A stretch of DNA of 64,000 nucleotides, taken from NCBI GenBank assembly GCA_964034945.1, contig OZ035960.1, positions 73,361,445 through 73,425,444 of the forward strand, written 5' to 3'. The position numbers and the translations under genes are program-made. Below, piece by piece: positions 19,201 to 30,700 of the stretch; positions within the stretch are counted from its first letter, which is position 1, and each line of letters opens with the position of its first letter. The notes beneath the pieces were generated by a model that was not told the DNA's origin, did no database searches, and saw only the letters and a list, made by a program, of their open reading frames with translations. Source of the DNA: Chrysopilus asiliformis (taxonomy: Eukaryota > Arthropoda > Insecta > Diptera > Rhagionidae).

Positions 19201-20244
19201 GTCTGTCAGTCTGTCAGTCTGTCAGTCTGTCAGTCTGTCAGTCTGTCAGTCTGTCAGTCTGTCAGTCTGTCAGTCTGTCAGTCTGTCAGTCTGTCAGTCT
19301 GTCAGTCTGTCAGTCTGTCAGTCTGTCAGTCTGTCAGTCTGTCAGTCTGTCAGTCTGTCAGTCTGTCAGTCTGTCAGTCTGTCAGTCTGTCAGTCTGTCA
19401 GTCTGTCAGTCTGTCAGTCTGTCAGTCTGTCAGTCTGTCAGTCTGTCAGTCTGTCAGTCTGTCAGTCTGTCAGTCTGTCAGTCTGTCAGTCTGTCAGTCT
19501 GTCAGTCTGTCAGTCTGTCAGTCTGTCAGTCTGTCAGTCTGTCAGTCTGTCAGTCTGTCAGTCTGTCAGTCTGTCAGTCTGTCAGTCTGTCAGTCTGTCA
19601 GTCTGTCAGTCTGTCAGTCTGTCAGTCTGTCAGTCTGTCAGTCTGTCAGTCTGTCAGTCTGTCAGTCTGTCAGTCTGTCAGTCTGTCAGTCTGTCAGTCT
19701 GTCAGTCTGTCAGTCTGTCAGTCTGTCAGTCTGTCAGTCTGTCAGTCTGTCAGTCTGTCAGTCTGTCAGTCTGTCAGTCTGTCAGTCTGTCAGTCTGTCA
19801 GTCTGTCAGTCTGTCAGTCTGTCAGTCTGTCAGTCTGTCAGTCTGTCAGTCTGTCAGTCTGTCAGTCTGTCAGTCTGTCAGTCTGTCAGTCTGTCAGTCT
19901 GTCAGTCTGTCAGTCTGTCAGTCTGTCAGTCTGTCAGTCTGTCAGTCTGTCAGTCTGTCAGTCTGTCAGTCTGTCAGTCTGTCAGTCTGTCAGTCTGTCA
20001 GTCTGTCAGTCTGTCAGTCTGTCAGTCTGTCAGTCTGTCAGTCTGTCAGTCTGTCAGTCTGTCAGTCTGTCAGTCTGTCAGTCTGTCAGTCTGTCAGTCT
20101 GTCAGTCTGTCAGTCTGTCAGTCTGTCAGTCTGTCAGTCTGTCAGTCTGTCAGTCTGTCAGTCTGCCAGTCTGTCAGTCTGTCAGTCTGTCAGTCTGTCA
20201 GTCTGTCAGTCTGTCAGTCTGTCAGTCTGTCAGTCTGTCAGTCT
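16265..20244. repeat. (CAGTCTGT)n satellite, block 1 (3,980 bp)
   Basis: About 497 perfect tandem copies of an 8-bp unit, GTCTGTCA in phase at 16265. The only deviation I see is a T-to-C at 20166. The unit can be written CAG-T-CTG-T, so each strand can fold on itself with CAG:CTG pairing, a likely cause of slippage. It has no stop in any forward frame, which produces three overlapping frames of more than 1,300 codons; these are not genes. Confidence 0.97.
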
Positions 20245-21706
20245 CAGTGTTGGGGTTATCTAGATAATAATTATCTAGATAATCATCTAGATAAAAAAAA
20301 ATGTTATCTTTATCTTATCTAGATAACACCCCAAAAAAGTTATCTTTATCTTATCTAGATAAAGGAAAATCCCATTTATCTAGAGATAATCGTTACCACC
20401 GAAAATCAAAAAATTAAATCTGAAAAAATGCTGAAACGAAATTGTTTTCTGCATACTTTTGAAAACCTAAAAACTTTTTTTATGAACAGTTTTATACTTG
20501 GCAACAATTTTTGTTTACGGACAAGGAAGCGAAGTGTCACTCTTTCCCTCGCCTCTCTTCTCTTGTCCATAAAAAAAAGTTCTGCCAGTAACTGTTGCCA
20601 AGTGTAAACCGGGCTATGAACGAAATAAAAAATCATAACGTTATAAATTTCCTTACGTAGCAAAATTAAACTTATATTTCGTGACGTTATTTCGTTTTGT
20701 ATCGATAAAAAACTTAATTTCGTTACGTTATAATGTTATTATTCCGTTACACATTGTATTGAAACTGAAAACAAAAAAACGCACTGTAATAATAGTTTAT
20801 CACAAAGTAATTCAGTTCAGTTTCCATAAAAATAAATTGTATAACAAATAATAAAACTCAGCAAAAAGAAAATACAAATAAAAACGGAAAAAAATGTGAT
20901 TATTAAGTTAAAAAATCAATAAAAAATACAAAAGACAAAAAATCACACAAAAGTTTTGTTCATTAAAAAAACTGTCTCCACAAAAGCGTGATTTTGATAT
21001 CAAAGATATAGAATTTTTTTTATAGAATTTCGCTCTACTTCTGGAGTTACTAAAAAGAAAATCTTTTCGCTACCAAAAAACTTGCTTAGAAGATTTCCAT
21101 TTTTGTATCTCCAGAAATAGAGTGAATCTGGCCAAAACAAAATCCGATTTAGAATCAAAATACGATTAAAAACACTACTCCAATATTTTTGATTATATTT
21201 TATGTCTGTGGGGTTATACTTGATGAACTTTTGTGGGAAATTTCACAAAAAATAATACTGAACAAAACAAGGAAATACTAATAAACAACGAAAAAACGTA
21301 ATATTTTTTTCGTTTTTCGTTATGGTAACGGAATTGAATTTCTATAACGTTCATTATAACGTAATTTTGAAGAAAAAGCCCGAAAATCATTTCGTTATTT
21401 CGTTACGTTACGATAACGTTTCTTATTCGTTTTCTTTTATTATTATTTCGTTTCTTATTATATTTAAATTGGAAATCAAGAAAAGCAAAAAAATTTGTGC
21501 TATTTTTTTTAGTACGTAATTTTGAATTTTGTGCAATGTCAAAATAAATATTTATCTAAAAATTATCTAGATAATTTGGCTTTTTATCTTATCTTATCTA
21601 TTATCTTTCATATTTTCATTATCTATTATCTTATCTAGATAAACATTACGAGCATTTATCTTTATCTTTATCTAGATAAAAAAATAATTATCTGGCCCCA
21701 ACACTG
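20245..21706. mobile_element. hAT-type MITE nested in the satellite
   Basis: A 1,462-bp insertion with terminal inverted repeats CAGTGTTGGGG. Both flanking 8-mers are GTCAGTCT, consistent with the 8-bp duplication of hAT elements, though in an 8-bp satellite the same picture arises without any duplication. Copies of the palindrome TTATCTAGATAA cluster within 130 bp of both ends, the kind of subterminal repeats hAT transposases bind. Inside there is an inverted pair (ACTTGGCAACA near 20497, TGTTGCCAAGT near 20592) and several AACGTTATAACG-like palindromes on each side. No transposase frame. Confidence 0.8.
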
Positions 21707-24700
21707 GTCAGTCTGTCAGTCTGTCAGTCTGTCAGTCTGTCAGTCTGTCAGTCTGTCAGTCTGTCAGTCTGTCAGTCTGTCAGTCTGTCAGTCTGTCAGT
21801 CTGTCAGTCTGTCAGTCTGTCAGTCTGTCAGTCTGTCAGTCTGTCAGTCTGTCAGTCTGTCAGTCTGTCAGTCTGTCAGTCTGTCAGTCTGTCAGTCTGT
21901 CAGTCTGTCAGTCTGTCAGTCTGTCAGTCTGTCAGTCTGTCAGTCTGTCAGTCTGTCAGTCTGTCAGTCTGTCAGTCTGTCAGTCTGTCAGTCTGTCAGT
22001 CTGTCAGTCTGTCAGTCTGTCAGTCTGTCAGTCTGTCAGTCTGTCAGTCTGTCAGTCTGTCAGTCTGTCAGTCTGTCAGTCTGTCAGTCTGTCAGTCTGT
22101 CAGTCTGTCAGTCTGTCAGTCTGTCAGTCTGTCAGTCTGTCAGTCTGTCAGTCTGTCAGTCTGTCAGTCTGTCAGTCTGTCAGTCTGTCAGTCTGTCAGT
22201 CTGTCAGTCTGTCAGTCTGTCAGTCTGTCAGTCTGTCAGTCTGTCAGTCTGTCAGTCTGTCAGTCTGTCAGTCTGTCAGTCTGTCAGTCTGTCAGTCTGT
22301 CAGTCTGTCAGTCTGTCAGTCTGTCAGTCTGTCAGTCTGTCAGTCTGTCAGTCTGTCAGTCTGTCAGTCTGTCAGTCTGTCAGTCTGTCAGTCTGTCAGT
22401 CTGTCAGTCTGTCAGTCTGTCAGTCTGTCAGTCTGTCAGTCTGTCAGTCTGTCAGTCTGTCAGTCTGTCAGTCTGTCAGTCTGTCAGTCTGTCAGTCTGT
22501 CAGTCTGTCAGTCTGTCAGTCTGTCAGTCTGTCAGTCTGTCAGTCTGTCAGTCTGTCAGTCTGTCAGTCTGTCAGTCTGTCAGTCTGTCAGTCTGTCAGT
22601 CTGTCAGTCTGTCAGTCTGTCAGTCTGTCAGTCTGTCAGTCTGTCAGTCTGTCAGTCTGTCAGTCTGTCAGTCTGTCAGTCTGTCAGTCTGTCAGTCTGT
22701 CAGTCTGTCAGTCTGTCAGTCTGTCAGTCTGTCAGTCTGTCAGTCTGTCAGTCTGTCAGTCTGTCAGTCTGTCAGTCTGTCAGTCTGTCAGTCTGTCAGT
22801 CTGTCAGTCTGTCAGTCTGTCAGTCTGTCAGTCTGTCAGTCTGTCAGTCTGTCAGTCTGTCAGTCTGTCAGTCTGTCAGTCTGTCAGTCTGTCAGTCTGT
22901 CAGTCTGTCAGTCTGTCAGTCTGTCAGTCTGTCAGTCTGTCAGTCTGTCAGTCTGTCAGTCTGTCAGTCTGTCAGTCTGTCAGTCTGTCAGTCTGTCAGT
23001 CTGTCAGTCTGTCAGTCTGTCAGTCTGTCAGTCTGTCAGTCTGTCAGTCTGTCAGTCTGTCAGTCTGTCAGTCTGTCAGTCTGTCAGTCTGTCAGTCTGT
23101 CAGTCTGTCAGTCTGTCAGTCTGTCAGTCTGTCAGTCTGTCAGTCTGTCAGTCTGTCAGTCTGTCAGTCTGTCAGTCTGTCAGTCTGTCAGTCTGTCAGT
23201 CTGTCAGTCTGTCAGTCTGTCAGTCTGTCAGTCTGTCAGTCTGTCAGTCTGTCAGTCTGTCAGTCTGTCAGTCTGTCAGTCTGTCAGTCTGTCAGTCTGT
23301 CAGTCTGTCAGTCTGTCAGTCTGTCAGTCTGTCAGTCTGTCAGTCTGTCAGTCTGTCAGTCTGTCAGTCTGTCAGTCTGTCAGTCTGTCAGTCTGTCAGT
23401 CTGTCAGTCTGTCAGTCTGTCAGTCTGTCAGTCTGTCAGTCTGTCAGTCTGTCAGTCTGTCAGTCTGTCAGTCTGTCAGTCTGTCAGTCTGTCAGTCTGT
23501 CAGTCTGTCAGTCTGTCAGTCTGTCAGTCTGTCAGTCTGTCAGTCTGTCAGTCTGTCAGTCTGTCAGTCTGTCAGTCTGTCAGTCTGTCAGTCTGTCAGT
23601 CTGTCAGTCTGTCAGTCTGTCAGTCTGTCAGTCTGTCAGTCTGTCAGTCTGTCAGTCTGTCAGTCTGTCAGTCTGTCAGTCTGTCAGTCTGTCAGTCTGT
23701 CAGTCTGTCAGTCTGTCAGTCTGTCAGTCTGTCAGTCTGTCAGTCTGTCAGTCTGTCAGTCTGTCAGTCTGTCAGTCTGTCAGTCTGTCAGTCTGTCAGT
23801 CTGTCAGTCTGTCAGTCTGTCAGTCTGTCAGTCTGTCAGTCTGTCAGTCTGTCAGTCTGTCAGTCTGTCAGTCTGTCAGTCTGTCAGTCTGTCAGTCTGT
23901 CAGTCTGTCAGTCTGTCAGTCTGTCAGTCTGTCAGTCTGTCAGTCTGTCAGTCTGTCAGTCTGTCAGTCTGTCAGTCTGTCAGTCTGTCAGTCTGTCAGT
24001 CTGTCAGTCTGTCAGTCTGTCAGTCTGTCAGTCTGTCAGTCTGTCAGTCTGTCAGTCTGTCAGTCTGTCAGTCTGTCAGTCTGTCAGTCTGTCAGTCTGT
24101 CAGTCTGTCAGTCTGTCAGTCTGTCAGTCTGTCAGTCTGTCAGTCTGTCAGTCTGTCAGTCTGTCAGTCTGTCAGTCTGTCAGTCTGTCAGTCTGTCAGT
24201 CTGTCAGTCTGTCAGTCTGTCAGTCTGTCAGTCTGTCAGTCTGTCAGTCTGTCAGTCTGTCAGTCTGTCAGTCTGTCAGTCTGTCAGTCTGTCAGTCTGT
24301 CAGTCTGTCAGTCTGTCAGTCTGTCAGTCTGTCAGTCTGTCAGTCTGTCAGTCTGTCAGTCTGTCAGTCTGTCAGTCTGTCAGTCTGTCAGTCTGTCAGT
24401 CTGTCAGTCTGTCAGTCTGTCAGTCTGTCAGTCTGTCAGTCTGTCAGTCTGTCAGTCTGTCAGTCTGTCAGTCTGTCAGTCTGTCAGTCTGTCAGTCTGT
24501 CAGTCTGTCAGTCTGTCAGTCTGTCAGTCTGTCAGTCTGTCAGTCTGTCAGTCTGTCAGTCTGTCAGTCTGTCAGTCTGTCAGTCTGTCAGTCTGTCAGT
24601 CTGTCAGTCTGTCAGTCTGTCAGTCTGTCAGTCTGTCAGTCTGTCAGTCTGTCAGTCTGTCAGTCTGTCAGTCTGTCAGTCTGTCAGTCTGTCAGTCTGT

Positions 24701-27700
24701 CAGTCTGTCAGTCTGTCAGTCTGTCAGTCTGTCAGTCTGTCAGTCTGTCAGTCTGTCAGTCTGTCAGTCTGTCAGTCTGTCAGTCTGTCAGTCTGTCAGT
24801 CTGTCAGTCTGTCAGTCTGTCAGTCTGTCAGTCTGTCAGTCTGTCAGTCTGTCAGTCTGTCAGTCTGTCAGTCTGTCAGTCTGTCAGTCTGTCAGTCTGT
24901 CAGTCTGTCAGTCTGTCAGTCTGTCAGTCTGTCAGTCTGTCAGTCTGTCAGTCTGTCAGTCTGTCAGTCTGTCAGTCTGTCAGTCTGTCAGTCTGTCAGT
25001 CTGTCAGTCTGTCAGTCTGTCAGTCTGTCAGTCTGTCAGTCTGTCAGTCTGTCAGTCTGTCAGTCTGTCAGTCTGTCAGTCTGTCAGTCTGTCAGTCTGT
25101 CAGTCTGTCAGTCTGTCAGTCTGTCAGTCTGTCAGTCTGTCAGTCTGTCAGTCTGTCAGTCTGTCAGTCTGTCAGTCTGTCAGTCTGTCAGTCTGTCAGT
25201 CTGTCAGTCTGTCAGTCTGTCAGTCTGTCAGTCTGTCAGTCTGTCAGTCTGTCAGTCTGTCAGTCTGTCAGTCTGTCAGTCTGTCAGTCTGTCAGTCTGT
25301 CAGTCTGTCAGTCTGTCAGTCTGTCAGTCTGTCAGTCTGTCAGTCTGTCAGTCTGTCAGTCTGTCAGTCTGTCAGTCTGTCAGTCTGTCAGTCTGTCAGT
25401 CTGTCAGTCTGTCAGTCTGTCAGTCTGTCAGTCTGTCAGTCTGTCAGTCTGTCAGTCTGTCAGTCTGTCAGTCTGTCAGTCTGTCAGTCTGTCAGTCTGT
25501 CAGTCTGTCAGTCTGTCAGTCTGTCAGTCTGTCAGTCTGTCAGTCTGTCAGTCTGTCAGTCTGTCAGTCTGTCAGTCTGTCAGTCTGTCAGTCTGTCAGT
25601 CTGTCAGTCTGTCAGTCTGTCAGTCTGTCAGTCTGTCAGTCTGTCAGTCTGTCAGTCTGTCAGTCTGTCAGTCTGTCAGTCTGTCAGTCTGTCAGTCTGT
25701 CAGTCTGTCAGTCTGTCAGTCTGTCAGTCTGTCAGTCTGTCAGTCTGTCAGTCTGTCAGTCTGTCAGTCTGTCAGTCTGTCAGTCTGTCAGTCTGTCAGT
25801 CTGTCAGTCTGTCAGTCTGTCAGTCTGTCAGTCTGTCAGTCTGTCAGTCTGTCAGTCTGTCAGTCTGTCAGTCTGTCAGTCTGTCAGTCTGTCAGTCTGT
25901 CAGTCTGTCAGTCTGTCAGTCTGTCAGTCTGTCAGTCTGTCAGTCTGTCAGTCTGTCAGTCTGTCAGTCTGTCAGTCTGTCAGTCTGTCAGTCTGTCAGT
26001 CTGTCAGTCTGTCAGTCTGTCAGTCTGTCAGTCTGTCAGTCTGTCAGTCTGTCAGTCTGTCAGTCTGTCAGTCTGTCAGTCTGTCAGTCTGTCAGTCTGT
26101 CAGTCTGTCAGTCTGTCAGTCTGTCAGTCTGTCAGTCTGTCAGTCTGTCAGTCTGTCAGTCTGTCAGTCTGTCAGTCTGTCAGTCTGTCAGTCTGTCAGT
26201 CTGTCAGTCTGTCAGTCTGTCAGTCTGTCAGTCTGTCAGTCTGTCAGTCTGTCAGTCTGTCAGTCTGTCAGTCTGTCAGTCTGTCAGTCTGTCAGTCTGT
26301 CAGTCTGTCAGTCTGTCAGTCTGTCAGTCTGTCAGTCTGTCAGTCTGTCAGTCTGTCAGTCTGTCAGTCTGTCAGTCTGTCAGTCTGTCAGTCTGTCAGT
26401 CTGTCAGTCTGTCAGTCTGTCAGTCTGTCAGTCTGTCAGTCTGTCAGTCTGTCAGTCTGTCAGTCTGTCAGTCTGTCAGTCTGTCAGTCTGTCAGTCTGT
26501 CAGTCTGTCAGTCTGTCAGTCTGTCAGTCTGTCAGTCTGTCAGTCTGTCAGTCTGTCAGTCTGTCAGTCTGTCAGTCTGTCAGTCTGTCAGTCTGTCAGT
26601 CTGTCAGTCTGTCAGTCTGTCAGTCTGTCAGTCTGTCAGTCTGTCAGTCTGTCAGTCTGTCAGTCTGTCAGTCTGTCAGTCTGTCAGTCTGTCAGTCTGT
26701 CAGTCTGTCAGTCTGTCAGTCTGTCAGTCTGTCAGTCTGTCAGTCTGTCAGTCTGTCAGTCTGTCAGTCTGTCAGTCTGTCAGTCTGTCAGTCTGTCAGT
26801 CTGTCAGTCTGTCAGTCTGTCAGTCTGTCAGTCTGTCAGTCTGTCAGTCTGTCAGTCTGTCAGTCTGTCAGTCTGTCAGTCTGTCAGTCTGTCAGTCTGT
26901 CAGTCTGTCAGTCTGTCAGTCTGTCAGTCTGTCAGTCTGTCAGTCTGTCAGTCTGTCAGTCTGTCAGTCTGTCAGTCTGTCAGTCTGTCAGTCTGTCAGT
27001 CTGTCAGTCTGTCAGTCTGTCAGTCTGTCAGTCTGTCAGTCTGTCAGTCTGTCAGTCTGTCAGTCTGTCAGTCTGTCAGTCTGTCAGTCTGTCAGTCTGT
27101 CAGTCTGTCAGTCTGTCAGTCTGTCAGTCTGTCAGTCTGTCAGTCTGTCAGTCTGTCAGTCTGTCAGTCTGTCAGTCTGTCAGTCTGTCAGTCTGTCAGT
27201 CTGTCAGTCTGTCAGTCTGTCAGTCTGTCAGTCTGTCAGTCTGTCAGTCTGTCAGTCTGTCAGTCTGTCAGTCTGTCAGTCTGTCAGTCTGTCAGTCTGT
27301 CAGTCTGTCAGTCTGTCAGTCTGTCAGTCTGTCAGTCTGTCAGTCTGTCAGTCTGTCAGTCTGTCAGTCTGTCAGTCTGTCAGTCTGTCAGTCTGTCAGT
27401 CTGTCAGTCTGTCAGTCTGTCAGTCTGTCAGTCTGTCAGTCTGTCAGTCTGTCAGTCTGTCAGTCTGTCAGTCTGTCAGTCTGTCAGTCTGTCAGTCTGT
27501 CAGTCTGTCAGTCTGTCAGTCTGTCAGTCTGTCAGTCTGTCAGTCTGTCAGTCTGTCAGTCTGTCAGTCTGTCAGTCTGTCAGTCTGTCAGTCTGTCAGT
27601 CTGTCAGTCTGTCAGTCTGTCAGTCTGTCAGTCTGTCAGTCTGTCAGTCTGTCAGTCTGTCAGTCTGTCAGTCTGTCAGTCTGTCAGTCTGTCAGTCTGT

Positions 27701-30700
27701 CAGTCTGTCAGTCTGTCAGTCTGTCAGTCTGTCAGTCTGTCAGTCTGTCAGTCTGTCAGTCTGTCAGTCTGTCAGTCTGTCAGTCTGTCAGTCTGTCAGT
27801 CTGTCAGTCTGTCAGTCTGTCAGTCTGTCAGTCTGTCAGTCTGTCAGTCTGTCAGTCTGTCAGTCTGTCAGTCTGTCAGTCTGTCAGTCTGTCAGTCTGT
27901 CAGTCTGTCAGTCTGTCAGTCTGTCAGTCTGTCAGTCTGTCAGTCTGTCAGTCTGTCAGTCTGTCAGTCTGTCAGTCTGTCAGTCTGTCAGTCTGTCAGT
28001 CTGTCAGTCTGTCAGTCTGTCAGTCTGTCAGTCTGTCAGTCTGTCAGTCTGTCAGTCTGTCAGTCTGTCAGTCTGTCAGTCTGTCAGTCTGTCAGTCTGT
28101 CAGTCTGTCAGTCTGTCAGTCTGTCAGTCTGTCAGTCTGTCAGTCTGTCAGTCTGTCAGTCTGTCAGTCTGTCAGTCTGTCAGTCTGTCAGTCTGTCAGT
28201 CTGTCAGTCTGTCAGTCTGTCAGTCTGTCAGTCTGTCAGTCTGTCAGTCTGTCAGTCTGTCAGTCTGTCAGTCTGTCAGTCTGTCAGTCTGTCAGTCTGT
28301 CAGTCTGTCAGTCTGTCAGTCTGTCAGTCTGTCAGTCTGTCAGTCTGTCAGTCTGTCAGTCTGTCAGTCTGTCAGTCTGTCAGTCTGTCAGTCTGTCAGT
28401 CTGTCAGTCTGTCAGTCTGTCAGTCTGTCAGTCTGTCAGTCTGTCAGTCTGTCAGTCTGTCAGTCTGTCAGTCTGTCAGTCTGTCAGTCTGTCAGTCTGT
28501 CAGTCTGTCAGTCTGTCAGTCTGTCAGTCTGTCAGTCTGTCAGTCTGTCAGTCTGTCAGTCTGTCAGTCTGTCAGTCTGTCAGTCTGTCAGTCTGTCAGT
28601 CTGTCAGTCTGTCAGTCTGTCAGTCTGTCAGTCTGTCAGTCTGTCAGTCTGTCAGTCTGTCAGTCTGTCAGTCTGTCAGTCTGTCAGTCTGTCAGTCTGT
28701 CAGTCTGTCAGTCTGTCAGTCTGTCAGTCTGTCAGTCTGTCAGTCTGTCAGTCTGTCAGTCTGTCAGTCTGTCAGTCTGTCAGTCTGTCAGTCTGTCAGT
28801 CTGTCAGTCTGTCAGTCTGTCAGTCTGTCAGTCTGTCAGTCTGTCAGTCTGTCAGTCTGTCAGTCTGTCAGTCTGTCAGTCTGTCAGTCTGTCAGTCTGT
28901 CAGTCTGTCAGTCTGTCAGTCTGTCAGTCTGTCAGTCTGTCAGTCTGTCAGTCTGTCAGTCTGTCAGTCTGTCAGTCTGTCAGTCTGTCAGTCTGTCAGT
29001 CTGTCAGTCTGTCAGTCTGTCAGTCTGTCAGTCTGTCAGTCTGTCAGTCTGTCAGTCTGTCAGTCTGTCAGTCTGTCAGTCTGTCAGTCTGTCAGTCTGT
29101 CAGTCTGTCAGTCTGTCAGTCTGTCAGTCTGTCAGTCTGTCAGTCTGTCAGTCTGTCAGTCTGTCAGTCTGTCAGTCTGTCAGTCTGTCAGTCTGTCAGT
29201 CTGTCAGTCTGTCAGTCTGTCAGTCTGTCAGTCTGTCAGTCTGTCAGTCTGTCAGTCTGTCAGTCTGTCAGTCTGTCAGTCTGTCAGTCTGTCAGTCTGT
29301 CAGTCTGTCAGTCTGTCAGTCTGTCAGTCTGTCAGTCTGTCAGTCTGTCAGTCTGTCAGTCTGTCAGTCTGTCAGTCTGTCAGTCTGTCAGTCTGTCAGT
29401 CTGTCAGTCTGTCAGTCTGTCAGTCTGTCAGTCTGTCAGTCTGTCAGTCTGTCAGTCTGTCAGTCTGTCAGTCTGTCAGTCTGTCAGTCTGTCAGTCTGT
29501 CAGTCTGTCAGTCTGTCAGTCTGTCAGTCTGTCAGTCTGTCAGTCTGTCAGTCTGTCAGTCTGTCAGTCTGTCAGTCTGTCAGTCTGTCAGTCTGTCAGT
29601 CTGTCAGTCTGTCAGTCTGTCAGTCTGTCAGTCTGTCAGTCTGTCAGTCTGTCAGTCTGTCAGTCTGTCAGTCTGTCAGTCTGTCAGTCTGTCAGTCTGT
29701 CAGTCTGTCAGTCTGTCAGTCTGTCAGTCTGTCAGTCTGTCAGTCTGTCAGTCTGTCAGTCTGTCAGTCTGTCAGTCTGTCAGTCTGTCAGTCTGTCAGT
29801 CTGTCAGTCTGTCAGTCTGTCAGTCTGTCAGTCTGTCAGTCTGTCAGTCTGTCAGTCTGTCAGTCTGTCAGTCTGTCAGTCTGTCAGTCTGTCAGTCTGT
29901 CAGTCTGTCAGTCTGTCAGTCTGTCAGTCTGTCAGTCTGTCAGTCTGTCAGTCTGTCAGTCTGTCAGTCTGTCAGTCTGTCAGTCTGTCAGTCTGTCAGT
30001 CTGTCAGTCTGTCAGTCTGTCAGTCTGTCAGTCTGTCAGTCTGTCAGTCTGTCAGTCTGTCAGTCTGTCAGTCTGTCAGTCTGTCAGTCTGTCAGTCTGT
30101 CAGTCTGTCAGTCTGTCAGTCTGTCAGTCTGTCAGTCTGTCAGTCTGTCAGTCTGTCAGTCTGTCAGTCTGTCAGTCTGTCAGTCTGTCAGTCTGTCAGT
30201 CTGTCAGTCTGTCAGTCTGTCAGTCTGTCAGTCTGTCAGTCTGTCAGTCTGTCAGTCTGTCAGTCTGTCAGTCTGTCAGTCTGTCAGTCTGTCAGTCTGT
30301 CAGTCTGTCAGTCTGTCAGTCTGTCAGTCTGTCAGTCTGTCAGTCTGTCAGTCTGTCAGTCTGTCAGTCTGTCAGTCTGTCAGTCTGTCAGTCTGTCAGT
30401 CTGTCAGTCTGTCAGTCTGTCAGTCTGTCAGTCTGTCAGTCTGTCAGTCTGTCAGTCTGTCAGTCTGTCAGTCTGTCAGTCTGTCAGTCTGTCAGTCTGT
30501 CAGTCTGTCAGTCTGTCAGTCTGTCAGTCTGTCAGTCTGTCAGTCTGTCAGTCTGTCAGTCTGTCAGTCTGTCAGTCTGTCAGTCTGTCAGTCTGTCAGT
30601 CTGTCAGTCTGTCAGTCTGTCAGTCTGTCAGTCTGTCAGTCTGTCAGTCTGTCAGTCTGTCAGTCTGTCAGTCTGTCAGTCTGTCAGTCTGTCAGTCTGT

